From Mycobacterium hubeiense (GTDB lineage: Bacteria > Actinomycetota > Actinomycetes > Mycobacteriales > Mycobacteriaceae): a stretch of DNA of 64,000 bases. The number at the start of each line of letters is the position of its first letter. The first letter of the stretch is position 1. Shown piece by piece: positions 25,279 to 33,688 of this stretch. Under the pieces are notes generated by a model that was not told the DNA's origin, made no database searches, and worked only from the letters and a program-made list of their open reading frames with translations. The position numbers were made by a program, and so were the translations under genes. The stretch spans positions 1-64,000 of the forward strand of contig NZ_PIZU01000028.1 of NCBI RefSeq assembly GCF_002838065.1, read 5' to 3'.

Positions 25279-26997
25279 ATGGCTGACGGAGTAGGGCTGT
25301 CGGTTGGCGCGACCAACCTGACGGCAGTCGTGGTGAACCGGGCGGCGGTGACGCGGACCCCGGTCGTCACCCTCTACCCGCATCGGCCGCCCGAGGTCGG
25401 CGTACCCAGCGAAAACCCCAATCTCAACGAGCGCGGACTGATCATCACCGACTTCGTCGACCGGGTGGGCGATCCGGTCGGCATCGTGGCGTCCGACGGC
25501 TCCACCCACCGCGGCGAGGTGCTGCTCGCCGACGCGCTGCGGGCGATGCTCTACGCCGTCGGCCGGCCAGATGGAGCGCCCGTCGGGGTCACCCATCCGG
25601 CGCACTGGCGGCCCGCAGTCGTCGACGCGCTGCGCAACGCCCTGTCCGCGCTGCCGGAGTTTCGGGATGCCACCCTGGTTTCCGACGCGACGGCGGCGAC
25701 GACCGCCCTGCAGGACGATCCGGGCGTGCCCACCCGCGGCGTGATCGCCGTATGCGATTTCGGCGGCACCGGCACCAGCATCACCCTGGTCGACGCCGAC
25801 AGCGGCTACCAGCCGATCGGCCCGACCGTGCGGCACGCCGACCTGTCCGGCGACTTGATCGACCAGGCGCTGCTCACCCACGTCATCAACGACCTGTCCG
25901 CCGCCGGGTCGGTCGACCTGTCGAGCACCTCGGCGATCGGCTCGCTGACCCGGCTGCGGGGGCAATGCCGCGGCGCCAAGGAACGGCTGTCCACCGCCGC
26001 CGTCACCTCCCTGGTGGCCGAGCTGCCCGGCCATCGCAGCGACGTGCGGCTGACCCGCACAGAACTCGACGACGCGATCCGCCAGCCAGTCACCGATTTC
26101 GTCGGCGTGCTGCAAGAAACTGTGGAGCACAACGGGATTCGCGAGCTGGCGGCGGTGGCGACGATCGGTGGCGGTGCCCGGATCCCGATCATCACCACGA
26201 CGCTTTCCGAACACTTCCGGGTGCCGATCATCACCAACGCGCAACCAGAGCTGACGGCCGCGATCGGCGGCGGGCTGCGCGCCGCGCGGGGCACGGTCGA
26301 CGAAGGCGCGACGGCGATGGCAACAGCTGCGCCTGCCACCGCGGCCGCTGCGGCGGTACCCGACGAGATGGCCCCGCAGTCGAGCACGTTCCGCGCGCTG
26401 GCCTGGTCGGACGCCGACGACGTGCCCGAGGTCGCCCCCACCGACCCGTATGACTACGAGGGTGTCGAAGGCGGCGGCACCGGGGCACGCCCGCAGTTGC
26501 AGTTCGCCGAACCCGAGCCCTACGAGCAGGAGCAGGCCGCGCTGCCCTGGTACCGGCGTCCGCAGGTGCTGCTGGCCGCGGGTGTGGTGGCCGTCGTGGC
26601 GGCGCTGGCCGTCGCGGTGATGTTCCTGTTGCGCGACGACAGCACCCCGTCACCGGCGTCGACCACCACTGCACCCACCACGACGACTGCACCGCCCGTG
26701 GCGCCGCCGGCGGAAACCCCGGCGCCACAGACGGAGGCTCCGATGGTCGAGGCCCCGCCGACGCGAACCGTGTACGAGACCCAGCCGCCGGTCGAGCAGA
26801 CCCAGGCGCCGCCGCCACCACCGCCGCCGACCAGCGAGGCGCCACCGCCAGCACCGCCGACGACGCAGCCGCCGACGACCACCCAGCCGCCCACCACGAC
26901 GCAGCCGCCGTGGAGCCCGACCGCGCCCTATCCGACGATCCCGGGTCTGCCATGGGTGCCGGCGCCGCAGCCCCCAGGCGGTGGCGGAACGGGTTAG
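25279..26997 (+). CDS. Hsp70-like ATPase-domain membrane protein with Pro-rich extracellular tail (Rv2264c-like)
   Basis: A 572-residue protein. The N-terminal 350 residues form an actin/Hsp70-type nucleotide-binding domain: GLSVGATNL (phosphate-1, with the usual Asp replaced by Ser), VCDFGGTGTSITLVD (phosphate-2) and TIGGGARIPII (adenosine loop). An acidic linker leads to one helix (VLLAAGVVAVVAALAVAVMF, about 432-451) and a 120-residue Pro/Thr-rich tail with repeated TTQPPTT. There is no substrate-binding domain, so it is not a classical chaperone. Comparable M. tuberculosis proteins (Rv2264c) are uncharacterised. Confidence 0.82.
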   Translation: MADGVGLSVGATNLTAVVVNRAAVTRTPVVTLYPHRPPEVGVPSENPNLNERGLIITDFVDRVGDPVGIVASDGSTHRGEVLLADALRAMLYAVGRPDGAPVGVTHPAHWRPAVVDALRNALSALPEFRDATLVSDATAATTALQDDPGVPTRGVIAVCDFGGTGTSITLVDADSGYQPIGPTVRHADLSGDLIDQALLTHVINDLSAAGSVDLSSTSAIGSLTRLRGQCRGAKERLSTAAVTSLVAELPGHRSDVRLTRTELDDAIRQPVTDFVGVLQETVEHNGIRELAAVATIGGGARIPIITTTLSEHFRVPIITNAQPELTAAIGGGLRAARGTVDEGATAMATAAPATAAAAAVPDEMAPQSSTFRALAWSDADDVPEVAPTDPYDYEGVEGGGTGARPQLQFAEPEPYEQEQAALPWYRRPQVLLAAGVVAVVAALAVAVMFLLRDDSTPSPASTTTAPTTTTAPPVAPPAETPAPQTEAPMVEAPPTRTVYETQPPVEQTQAPPPPPPPTSEAPPPAPPTTQPPTTTQPPTTTQPPWSPTAPYPTIPGLPWVPAPQPPGGGGTG

Positions 26998-27785
26998 CCC
27001 GCCAGCAGTTCGAGCAGCGCGGCGGTCACCTCGTGGGGGCGCTCCTCCATGATGTAATGATCTCCGCCGCGCAGCCGCGTCAGCGTCGCGCCCGGGATGC
27101 GGTCGGCTAGCTGCCGTGCGGTGTGCAACGGGATGTAGCGGTCGCGATCTCCCCAGATGATCGCTGTGGGACAACGGATCTGGCCGAGTCCCTCGGCAAG
27201 CCAGGGCACCGCGGGCAGGTGGTAGCGGCGGAAGAACTCAACGAACGTGTTGCGGCCGCGTGCGGTGTCCATCCACCCGAGGTACTCGTCTTCCAGCGCG
27301 CGATCCCAACAGCCCATCTTGCGGTAGGGCGTCAGCGCCAGGCGATGCAGCCGGCCCAGCGGCAACCGGCGCACGAGGGCGGGGAGGTGTTGGACCGTCC
27401 AGCACTGCCCTTGCGAGAATCGGTAGAACCACGGTCGAAATACGCTGTGCGCGCGGGTATTAAGCAGCGCCAGCCGGGTCACCCGCTCGGGATGGCGCAA
27501 CACGTACCCCAACCCCAGGAACCCGCCGTAGTCGTGGGCAATGAGATTGAAGCGGTCCAGGCCGAACTGGTCTGCGAGTTCGCCGATGCGTTCCACCTCA
27601 GCGTCGTAGCTGGGCGGTGTGTCGGGCGGATCGGAGCGGCCGAAGCCCGGCCAGTCGGGCGCGATGACTCGGTGGTGCTGTGCGAGCGCGGGAATCTGAT
27701 GACGCCAGCACGAGGCACTCTGCGGGTATCCGTGCAGCAGTAGAACCGGCTCGCCCGCGCCCGCTTCGATATGGACAACGGTCAT
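26994..27785 (-). CDS. Alpha/beta hydrolase (epoxide hydrolase/dehalogenase-like)
   Basis: A 263-residue alpha/beta hydrolase. HGYPQSASCWRHQIPAL carries the oxyanion region, AHDYGG the nucleophile elbow with Asp (as in epoxide hydrolases and haloalkane dehalogenases), WGDRDRYIP the acid and GDHYIMEE the His. I start at ATG 27785, since the upstream alternative codon is TTG. The gene is divergent from a TetR gene 23 bases away, with a palindrome in between, so repression by that TetR is likely. The substrate is unknown. Confidence 0.88.
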   Translation of the reverse strand: MTVVHIEAGAGEPVLLLHGYPQSASCWRHQIPALAQHHRVIAPDWPGFGRSDPPDTPPSYDAEVERIGELADQFGLDRFNLIAHDYGGFLGLGYVLRHPERVTRLALLNTRAHSVFRPWFYRFSQGQCWTVQHLPALVRRLPLGRLHRLALTPYRKMGCWDRALEDEYLGWMDTARGRNTFVEFFRRYHLPAVPWLAEGLGQIRCPTAIIWGDRDRYIPLHTARQLADRIPGATLTRLRGGDHYIMEERPHEVTAALLELLAG

Positions 27786-27807
27786 TTTATGCAAAGTAGT
27801 ATAAAAT
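27784..27807. promoter_or_regulatory. Operator-like palindrome between hydrolase and TetR genes
   Basis: ATTTTAT (27784-27790) is exactly inverted as ATAAAAT (27801-27807). The inner bases GC/GT extend it to an imperfect 24-base palindrome. It touches the start codons of both divergent genes and is the obvious TetR binding site. Confidence 0.6.
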
Positions 27808-27808
27808 T

Positions 27809-28417
27809 GTGTGCGTGACTAGTGCATCGGCTAAACGACGAGGTCGGCCGCGGGCTTACGATCCCGACGCCGCACTTCGGCGGGCACGTGAGGTGTTTTG
27901 GCGGGCCGGGTATTCGGGTACGTCGCTCGAGGACCTTGCCGCCGGCATGGGCATGAACCGCCCCAGCATCTACGCTGCATTCGGCGACAAGCGGGCGCTC
28001 TATCTGCGGGCGGTCGCCGACTACGCCGAGGCGAGTCGAAGCTTCCTGGTCGCCGCACTCGATGCGCCCGGCCCCTTGCGTGAGGTGCTGCGTGCCGCCC
28101 TACAGGGCGCCCGCGATTTCTACCTCGACGACGGGGGCCGGGGCTGCTTTCTGATCGGGACCGCGGTCACCGAAGCCGGCGGTGATCCCGAGATCCGTGC
28201 CATCGCGGAGTCGACGTTCGCGGCGTTCACGCAGACCTTCACGGCGCGGTTCGAAAGGGCCGCCAGGGAAGGGGAATTGGCCCATGCGCCTGAAGCGCTG
28301 GCTCAGATCGCAGTGGCGGCGCTGAATAATCTGGCGGTGCGTGCGCGTACGGGCGCCGACCGGCCGACGCTCGATGCGCTTATCGATGCGACGGTCAACG
28401 TCGTTGCGCCACTATGA
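27809..28417 (+). CDS. TetR family transcriptional regulator
   Basis: A 202-residue TetR protein. The N-terminal HTH reads ALRRAREVFWRAGYSGTSLE, DLAAGMGMNRPSIYAAFGDK and RALYLRAV, followed by the AefR-type all-helical ligand domain with GRGCFLIGTAVTEAGG. The start may be GTG 27809 or the in-frame GTG 27815; both are nearly leaderless next to the palindrome. It probably regulates the divergent hydrolase and itself. Confidence 0.9.
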   Translation: MCVTSASAKRRGRPRAYDPDAALRRAREVFWRAGYSGTSLEDLAAGMGMNRPSIYAAFGDKRALYLRAVADYAEASRSFLVAALDAPGPLREVLRAALQGARDFYLDDGGRGCFLIGTAVTEAGGDPEIRAIAESTFAAFTQTFTARFERAAREGELAHAPEALAQIAVAALNNLAVRARTGADRPTLDALIDATVNVVAPL

Positions 28418-28421
28418 GGGG

Positions 28422-29960
28422 GTGACCACCGGCGCCCAGATCGTTGTCGAACGCTTGCTCGCCAGGGGAGTCGACGTGTGTTTCGCCAATCCTGGCACCT
28501 CCGAGATGCATTTCGTGGCGGCCCTGGACGGCGCGCCACAGATGCGACCCGTGTTGTGTCTCTTCGAAGGCGTGGCCACCGGGGCGGCCGACGGCTATGC
28601 GCGGATCGCGGGCCGTCCGGCGGCGACCCTGCTGCATCTCGGGCCCGGACTGGCCAACGGACTGGCGAATCTACACAACGCCCGCCGGGCGCACACACCC
28701 GTCGTCAATGTGGTCGGAGATCATGCGACCTACCACAAAAACCTCGATGCACCACTGGAATCCGACATCGAGGCGCTCGCGGCCTGGACACGCGGTTCAG
28801 TGCATCGACCGGCGTCTGGGGCAGATCTCGCCACCGCGGTCGACGAAGCGGTCGCCAGCGCCACCGCCGGACGGGTAGCGACGCTGATCCTGCCCGCCAA
28901 TTTATCCTGGGGCCCAGCCGAACTCAGCGGTGCACCCGCGTCAGCACCGCTACAGCCCGCGGATACCGGTGAACTCGACCTGCCCGCCGCCGAGGATCTG
29001 CTGCGCCACCACGGCGACAAAGTGATGCTGCTGCTCGGCGGGTCGGCGACGTCCGCGGCCGGCCTGCAGGCGGCGGCACGGATCACTGCCGCGACCGGAG
29101 CGCGCGCCCTTGTCGAGACATTTCCGGCCAAGGTGGCGCGCGGCCGTGGCATACCCGCCATCGACCGCCTCGCCTATCTCGCCGAACAGGCCGAGCAACA
29201 GCTCAGCGGCACAACGCATCTCGTCCTCATCGGCGCGAGGTCTCCGGTGTCGTTCTTCGCCTACCCCGGTAAGCCGAGCAATCTCGTGCCGAAAGACACT
29301 GAGGTCCACACGCTGGGGATTGCCAAGATATACAGTCTGGCAGCGCAATTCGATGTCCCCGAGCCTCAGACCACCCCCGTCGCACCGGTGTTCCCCAGCG
29401 GCCCGCTGAATCCCCAGAACTGGGCTGAGGTCATCGGGGCGCTGCTGCCCGACGACGCCATCATCTCCGACGAGGCCAACACCAGCGGTGTGTTTCTGCC
29501 GGCTGCCACCGCCGCGGCACCGCCCCACGATGTGCTGACTCTGACGGGCGGCGCGATCGGCCAAGGACTTCCGGTGGCCATCGGCGCGGCGATCGCGGCG
29601 CCGCACCGGCCGGTGGTCGCGCTGCAGGCCGACGGCAGTGCGCTCTACACCATCTCTGCGCTGTGGACGATGGCCCGCGAGCAACTCGACATCACCGTGG
29701 TCATTCTCAACAATCACGCCTACGCGATCCTGCAGCTCGAGCTGCACCGCGTCGGCGCGGTTGCCGCCGGCGATCGCGCACGTTCGCTGCTCGATCTGGC
29801 CAACCCGAGCATCGATTTCGCCGCCATCGCACAAGGTTTCGGAGTGCCGGCGACCCACGCGACAACTGCCGAGGAGCTGGCGGCACAGTTTCGGGCGGCC
29901 CTCGACGAGCCCGGACCGCATTTGATCGACGCCGCCGTTGCGCAATGGTCGATCGGCTAG
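28422..29960 (+). CDS. ThDP-dependent acetolactate synthase-like enzyme (IlvX-like)
   Basis: A 512-residue thiamin-diphosphate enzyme from GTG 28422, with GAGGGG just before it. The N-terminal PYR domain has FANPGTSEMHFVAAL, catalytic Glu in LFEGVATGAADGYARI and LHLGPGLANGLANL. The C-terminal PP domain has GGAIGQGLPVAIGAA, ADGSALYTISALW and NNHAYAILQLEL, which matches the GDG...NN metal motif with Ala in place of Gly. The family is annotated as acetolactate synthase IlvX or benzoylformate-decarboxylase-like, and the real substrate is open. It follows the TetR gene by 4 bases and is likely in its operon. Confidence 0.88.
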   Translation: MTTGAQIVVERLLARGVDVCFANPGTSEMHFVAALDGAPQMRPVLCLFEGVATGAADGYARIAGRPAATLLHLGPGLANGLANLHNARRAHTPVVNVVGDHATYHKNLDAPLESDIEALAAWTRGSVHRPASGADLATAVDEAVASATAGRVATLILPANLSWGPAELSGAPASAPLQPADTGELDLPAAEDLLRHHGDKVMLLLGGSATSAAGLQAAARITAATGARALVETFPAKVARGRGIPAIDRLAYLAEQAEQQLSGTTHLVLIGARSPVSFFAYPGKPSNLVPKDTEVHTLGIAKIYSLAAQFDVPEPQTTPVAPVFPSGPLNPQNWAEVIGALLPDDAIISDEANTSGVFLPAATAAAPPHDVLTLTGGAIGQGLPVAIGAAIAAPHRPVVALQADGSALYTISALWTMAREQLDITVVILNNHAYAILQLELHRVGAVAAGDRARSLLDLANPSIDFAAIAQGFGVPATHATTAEELAAQFRAALDEPGPHLIDAAVAQWSIG

Positions 29961-29961
29961 A

Positions 29962-31035
29962 TCATCCGGTCTTAGGCCGCTTCTCCAGCATGAGCAGGGC
30001 GAGTGGGATGGGCATCTGCTTCGGCGCCGCGGCCAATCGGGCAGCGGTTCCGGCCTCGAGACGGTCGGCGAACTGCTGAGCATCGCGGTCCGGGTCGAGT
30101 GCGGCCACCATCGCAGGAACTACCGCCGCGCGGGCGAAGGCCGCCCATTGTGCGCCGAAAGCGTCTGCATCCCGGTCTATTTGGTAATGACGCCAGAACC
30201 TGTCCTCGGCGTTGAACACGTCCAGATGCTCGATGGACAGCCGCTCGAACCGACCGGACGGCGCGAACGGTGCCGTGAAGTCCGCGACGCGGCGGCCGAC
30301 GATGGGAATCGACATCCTGGTCAACTCGACCTGGCTGAGCAGACCGTCCGCCGTCAGCTCGGTGAGGGTGTCGAGCATGGCGGTCAGCAGTGGCCGAAGG
30401 CCGAATTCGCCATCTTCGTCGAGAGCCGTTGTCAGCACCACCAATCGGCCACCCGGGCACAACTCCCGCCCGCGGAATGCGACGAACTCATGCCAGTCAT
30501 GGGCCGCCTGTTTGGCGTAGGCGGTGCGGACGCCGTCGTCGCTGCTGTAGTTCACATGGATGTGGTCGGGGATCGGCGCAGGCACGCGGCTCAGCCACTG
30601 AATCGCCCATGACGTCCAGCCCAGATTCACGCTGTTGGACGGAAGGATCTGGCTGTAGAACGATCGCCCGACGGCGGTGGCAAACGTCGCCGCGTCCTTG
30701 CGCAGGTAGGTATCGGGGTCGTCGGCGAGCGTGCGGAACATCGTGGTGAAGTCGTTGTCCGGCACGTCGGTGTGCGTGACGAGTATCGAGTGCTCGGGTC
30801 GGGTGCGCTTGCGCAGCACCGCGATTGCCGCGCCGATCGGCAGCAACGAATTGTGGCCGGTGGACGCGCCGTAGTCGGCGATGACGATCGGTGGGGGCGG
30901 CGAGGGGAGCGGAACAACCTCGGCCGCCCGTTCGAAAAGCTTTATGGCCGCGGGTAATCCGGCGGCCTGCAGCCGCGAACTCGCGGTGGAGAAGCCGCCT
31001 TCGGAGGGCCGCACCACGATGCTGGATTCGGGCAT
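29962..31035 (-). CDS. SABATH-like SAM-dependent carboxyl methyltransferase
   Basis: A 357-residue protein from ATG 31035. Features of the plant-type SABATH family are ADYGASTGHNSLLPIGAAI (SAM site), THTDVPDNDFTTMF, FYSQILPSNSVNLGWTSWAI (substrate pocket signature) and a C-terminal QFADRLEAG region. SABATH enzymes methylate carboxylates of small acids such as salicylate or farnesoate. Some mycobacteria carry homologues, but the substrate here is unknown. The gene lies 2 bases after the LapA-like gene and converges on the ThDP gene with one base between. Confidence 0.85.
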   Translation of the reverse strand: MPESSIVVRPSEGGFSTASSRLQAAGLPAAIKLFERAAEVVPLPSPPPPIVIADYGASTGHNSLLPIGAAIAVLRKRTRPEHSILVTHTDVPDNDFTTMFRTLADDPDTYLRKDAATFATAVGRSFYSQILPSNSVNLGWTSWAIQWLSRVPAPIPDHIHVNYSSDDGVRTAYAKQAAHDWHEFVAFRGRELCPGGRLVVLTTALDEDGEFGLRPLLTAMLDTLTELTADGLLSQVELTRMSIPIVGRRVADFTAPFAPSGRFERLSIEHLDVFNAEDRFWRHYQIDRDADAFGAQWAAFARAAVVPAMVAALDPDRDAQQFADRLEAGTAARLAAAPKQMPIPLALLMLEKRPKTG

Positions 31036-31037
31036 GG

Positions 31038-31277
31038 TCAGTTCCGGCGGCGGTGCAACAGCAAGCCGATGAGCAGGCCGACGAAGAAGATGACGGTGAG
31101 GATGAACCACATCGGCGAATCCACGGTCACCCATAGCACGTGCACGCCCACCCGATCGCGGTTCTGCGCAACGAAGATGGCGGCGAGCGCAACCAGAATG
31201 ATCGCCACCCAATAGCGCAGCGCGAACCGGCGCACCCGGCCACCGGCTGTGGGCTGTTCGACATCACCGCGAGCCAT
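31038..31277 (-). CDS. LapA/DUF1049-like two-helix membrane protein
   Basis: A 79-residue protein with two helices (YWVAIILVALAAIFVAQN and MWFILTVIFFVGLLIGLL) separated by NRDRVGVHVLWVTVDSP, the typical LapA-domain layout. Family members in enterobacteria assist lipopolysaccharide assembly; in mycobacteria the role is unknown. It is the first gene of a pair with the SABATH-like methyltransferase. Confidence 0.8.
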   Translation of the reverse strand: MARGDVEQPTAGGRVRRFALRYWVAIILVALAAIFVAQNRDRVGVHVLWVTVDSPMWFILTVIFFVGLLIGLLLHRRRN

Positions 31278-31359
31278 GTGGCGACCTCCTGGGTGGGGTT
31301 GATCTCCTCACTTGTGACGGTAGTCCCCGCACGGCTGTGCCGCCCGCGAAGGCCGAGGA

Positions 31360-32307
31360 TCATTGCCGAAAGGTCACACCGGTCAATTGCTCGGACACCT
31401 CCCACAGCCGGCGATTCTCGGCTTCGTTGGTGGCCTGCGGGGGCACCTTGGCCTCGGCCACGCCGCCGCCGGTGACCTCCATGAAGCCCCGTGGGCCGTA
31501 GAACGCACCCGGTTTTGCGTCGGCTGAGGTGGCTGCGTACAGCGCGGGCAGGATGCCCTCGTCGATCTCCTGCCAGAGAAACGGCATGAAGCGCCAGCTG
31601 AACTTGTAGAACCGTTCCATCGCCGACGGTTTGGCGCGCCCGTGCGACGGCCCGCTGGCCTGCAGATTCGTCTTGGTCAAGCCTGGGTGGGCGGCGGCCG
31701 ACATGACGCCCCAGCCGGCTTCGGCACTGCGCCTTGCGAATTCGCGGGCGAACATCAGATTGGCGAGCTTGGACTGACCGTACGCCGTCATCGGCCGGTA
31801 GGTCTTCTCGAATTGCAGATCGTCGAAATGGATGCGCCCGGTGCGAGCCGCGAGGCTGCTCAGGCTGACCACGCGCGGGGCCTGGGCCGCCCGCAGCAGC
31901 GGCAGCACCCGCCCGGTCAGCGCGAAATGCCCCAAATGGTTGCTGCCGAACTGCAGTTCGAACCCGTCGACGGTGGTGTCCCGCTCGGGCGGGGTCATCA
32001 CCCCGGCGTTGTTGATCAGGATGTCGATGGGCCGGCCCTCTGCGGTGAGCTCGTCGGCGAGGGCGGTGACGCTGGACAGCGACGACAAGTCGAGCTTTTT
32101 GATCGACAACTTGGCATCGGGCACCTCGGAACGGATCTGCGCGATCGCGGCTTCGCCCTTGGCCCGGTTCCGGATCGCCATGACGACGTCTGCTCCCGCC
32201 GCCGACAGCCGGGTGGCGAGTCCAAGGCCGAGACCGGAATTGGCTCCGGTGACGACCGCCAGTTTTCCGGACAGGTCGGGCACGGTGATGTTGTGGGTGC
32301 GGGCCAT
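31360..32307 (-). CDS. Short-chain dehydrogenase/reductase (retinol dehydrogenase-like)
   Basis: A 315-residue classical SDR from ATG 32307, preceded by AAGGAG at good spacing. Cofactor motif [15 protein letters not shown] at ILINNAGVM, catalytic Ser in VVSLSSLAA and YGQSK. The C-terminal extension resembles the mycobacterial protochlorophyllide/retinol-dehydrogenase-like group that oxidises or reduces lipophilic substrates with NADP(H). It is divergent from a TetR gene with repeats between, so it is presumably under that repressor. Confidence 0.9.
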   Translation of the reverse strand: MARTHNITVPDLSGKLAVVTGANSGLGLGLATRLSAAGADVVMAIRNRAKGEAAIAQIRSEVPDAKLSIKKLDLSSLSSVTALADELTAEGRPIDILINNAGVMTPPERDTTVDGFELQFGSNHLGHFALTGRVLPLLRAAQAPRVVSLSSLAARTGRIHFDDLQFEKTYRPMTAYGQSKLANLMFAREFARRSAEAGWGVMSAAAHPGLTKTNLQASGPSHGRAKPSAMERFYKFSWRFMPFLWQEIDEGILPALYAATSADAKPGAFYGPRGFMEVTGGGVAEAKVPPQATNEAENRRLWEVSEQLTGVTFRQ

Positions 32308-32352
32308 GGGGTCTCCTTGATTTGTGGCGGATAACCGAACGATAACGGACCG

Positions 32353-32386
32353 GCGGTCTGATAACAAGAGCCCAGCGGTCTGATAA
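32353..32386. promoter_or_regulatory. Two 12-bp direct repeats between SDR and TetR genes
   Basis: GCGGTCTGATAA occurs exactly at 32353-32364 and 32375-32386, 22 bases apart, i.e. on the same helix face two turns apart. GATAAC also occurs twice further left (32330-32346 region). This is a likely binding array for the TetR protein encoded just to the right. Confidence 0.6.
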
Positions 32387-32396
32387 TCTGTGACTC

Positions 32397-33068
32397 GTGA
32401 CGTTCCAGCGTGCGCGCCGCCCCGAGCAGATGGCGGCTCGGCGGCAGGCGATCCTGGCCGTCGCCCGCCGCATGCTCGACGAGAAGGGCGTCGCGGAGAT
32501 CAGCCTGCGTGAACTCAGCGACCGCGTCGGGCTGGCCAAGTCCAATGTGTTGCGCTACTTCGACAGCCGCGAGGCGATCTTCCTCGAGGTGCTAGACGAG
32601 GAGTTCGGCGCGTGGCTGGCCGACCTCGAGCGTCGGCTGGGGCGACCACGAGGACGAAAAGCGAACTATGCCAGTGAAATTCGGGTGGCGACGACCGTCG
32701 CGGAATCGCTCGTCGACCACCGCCTGCTCTGCGAGCTTCTGGCCTCGATGGCCGGGGTGCTGGAGCGCAACATCTCGATGGAGTTCGCCCGAGACTTCAA
32801 AACCCGATCCATGGGTAACATCGCCGCGTTCGCGCAACTCATCGCGCGTCAGCTGCCCTGGCTACCAAGCGAACTCGTCGGCTTCTTCGCCGAGGGGACC
32901 GTGGTGCTGACCGCGGGCCTCTATCCGTTTTCTGTGCCGACGGAACCCGTCCGCGCCGCGATGGCGGAGATGGGGTTCGCCGATCCGCAACAGCGGTTCC
33001 CCGACGGCCTGCGCGCCGGCTTGACGACCTGGCTGATCGGTATTGCCGCGCAATCCGGTGGGGATTAG
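32397..33068 (+). CDS. TetR family transcriptional regulator
   Basis: A 223-residue TetR protein from GTG 32397. The HTH is [41 protein letters not shown] helical C-terminal domain contains [22 protein letters not shown] lies 10 bases after the second direct repeat. It is probably autoregulated together with the divergent SDR gene. It converges with the metallo-beta-lactamase-fold gene, overlapping by 4 bases. Confidence 0.9.
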   Translation: MTFQRARRPEQMAARRQAILAVARRMLDEKGVAEISLRELSDRVGLAKSNVLRYFDSREAIFLEVLDEEFGAWLADLERRLGRPRGRKANYASEIRVATTVAESLVDHRLLCELLASMAGVLERNISMEFARDFKTRSMGNIAAFAQLIARQLPWLPSELVGFFAEGTVVLTAGLYPFSVPTEPVRAAMAEMGFADPQQRFPDGLRAGLTTWLIGIAAQSGGD

Positions 33069-33688
33069 TGCCCGCGGGCGACCCATTCGTCGTAGTGCAC
33101 GATTTCGTCGCCGATGGTGGTCGAATCGCCGTGGCCGGTGTAGACGACGGTGCCGCCCGGCAGCGTGCCCAATCGCCCGGAGATCGACTCGAGGATGGTC
33201 GGGAAATCCGAGAACGACCGGCCCGTCGCGCCGGGACCGCCCTGGAACAGGGTATCGCCGGAGAACACCGCGTTCAGGTCGGGCGCGTACCAGCACACCG
33301 ATCCGGGCGAATGCCCGGGCGTGTGCAGTGCGCGCAGCTCGATACCGCCGACGGTCAGCGTCTGGCCATCATCGACACCGCGAAAGTCCTTGTCGGGATG
33401 GGTCATCCGCCACAGCACGTCATCGCCGGGGTGCAGCAGCACCGGCGCGTCCAATGCCTGGCCGAGTTCGGGCGCAACCGTCACATGGTCGTTGTGGCCG
33501 TGGGTGCACACCACCGCCACCACATTGCGCCCGCCGACGGCGTCGATGATCGGCTGTGCATCGTGGGCGGCGTCGAACACCACCACCTCGGACTCGTCGC
33601 CGACGAGCCAGATGTTGTTGTCGACTTCCCAACTGCCGCCGTCGAGTTCGAACACACCGTGGGTAACGACCCGCTGAACGTTGCTCAT
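33065..33688 (-). CDS. Metallo-beta-lactamase-fold hydrolase (Rv2260-like), partner of MscR
   Basis: A 207-residue glyoxalase-II-type MBL protein. Metal motif THGHNDHVT (HxHxDH), second-shell HTPGHSPGSVCW, FSGDTLF and the terminal TGHGDSTTIGDE. ATG 33688 shares a base with the stop of mscR (TGATG), and the same pair is conserved in M. tuberculosis (Rv2259-Rv2260). A thioesterase step after mycothiol-dependent aldehyde oxidation, hydrolysing S-formylmycothiol or similar thioesters, is a reasonable inference. Confidence 0.9.
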   Translation of the reverse strand: MSNVQRVVTHGVFELDGGSWEVDNNIWLVGDESEVVVFDAAHDAQPIIDAVGGRNVVAVVCTHGHNDHVTVAPELGQALDAPVLLHPGDDVLWRMTHPDKDFRGVDDGQTLTVGGIELRALHTPGHSPGSVCWYAPDLNAVFSGDTLFQGGPGATGRSFSDFPTILESISGRLGTLPGGTVVYTGHGDSTTIGDEIVHYDEWVARGH

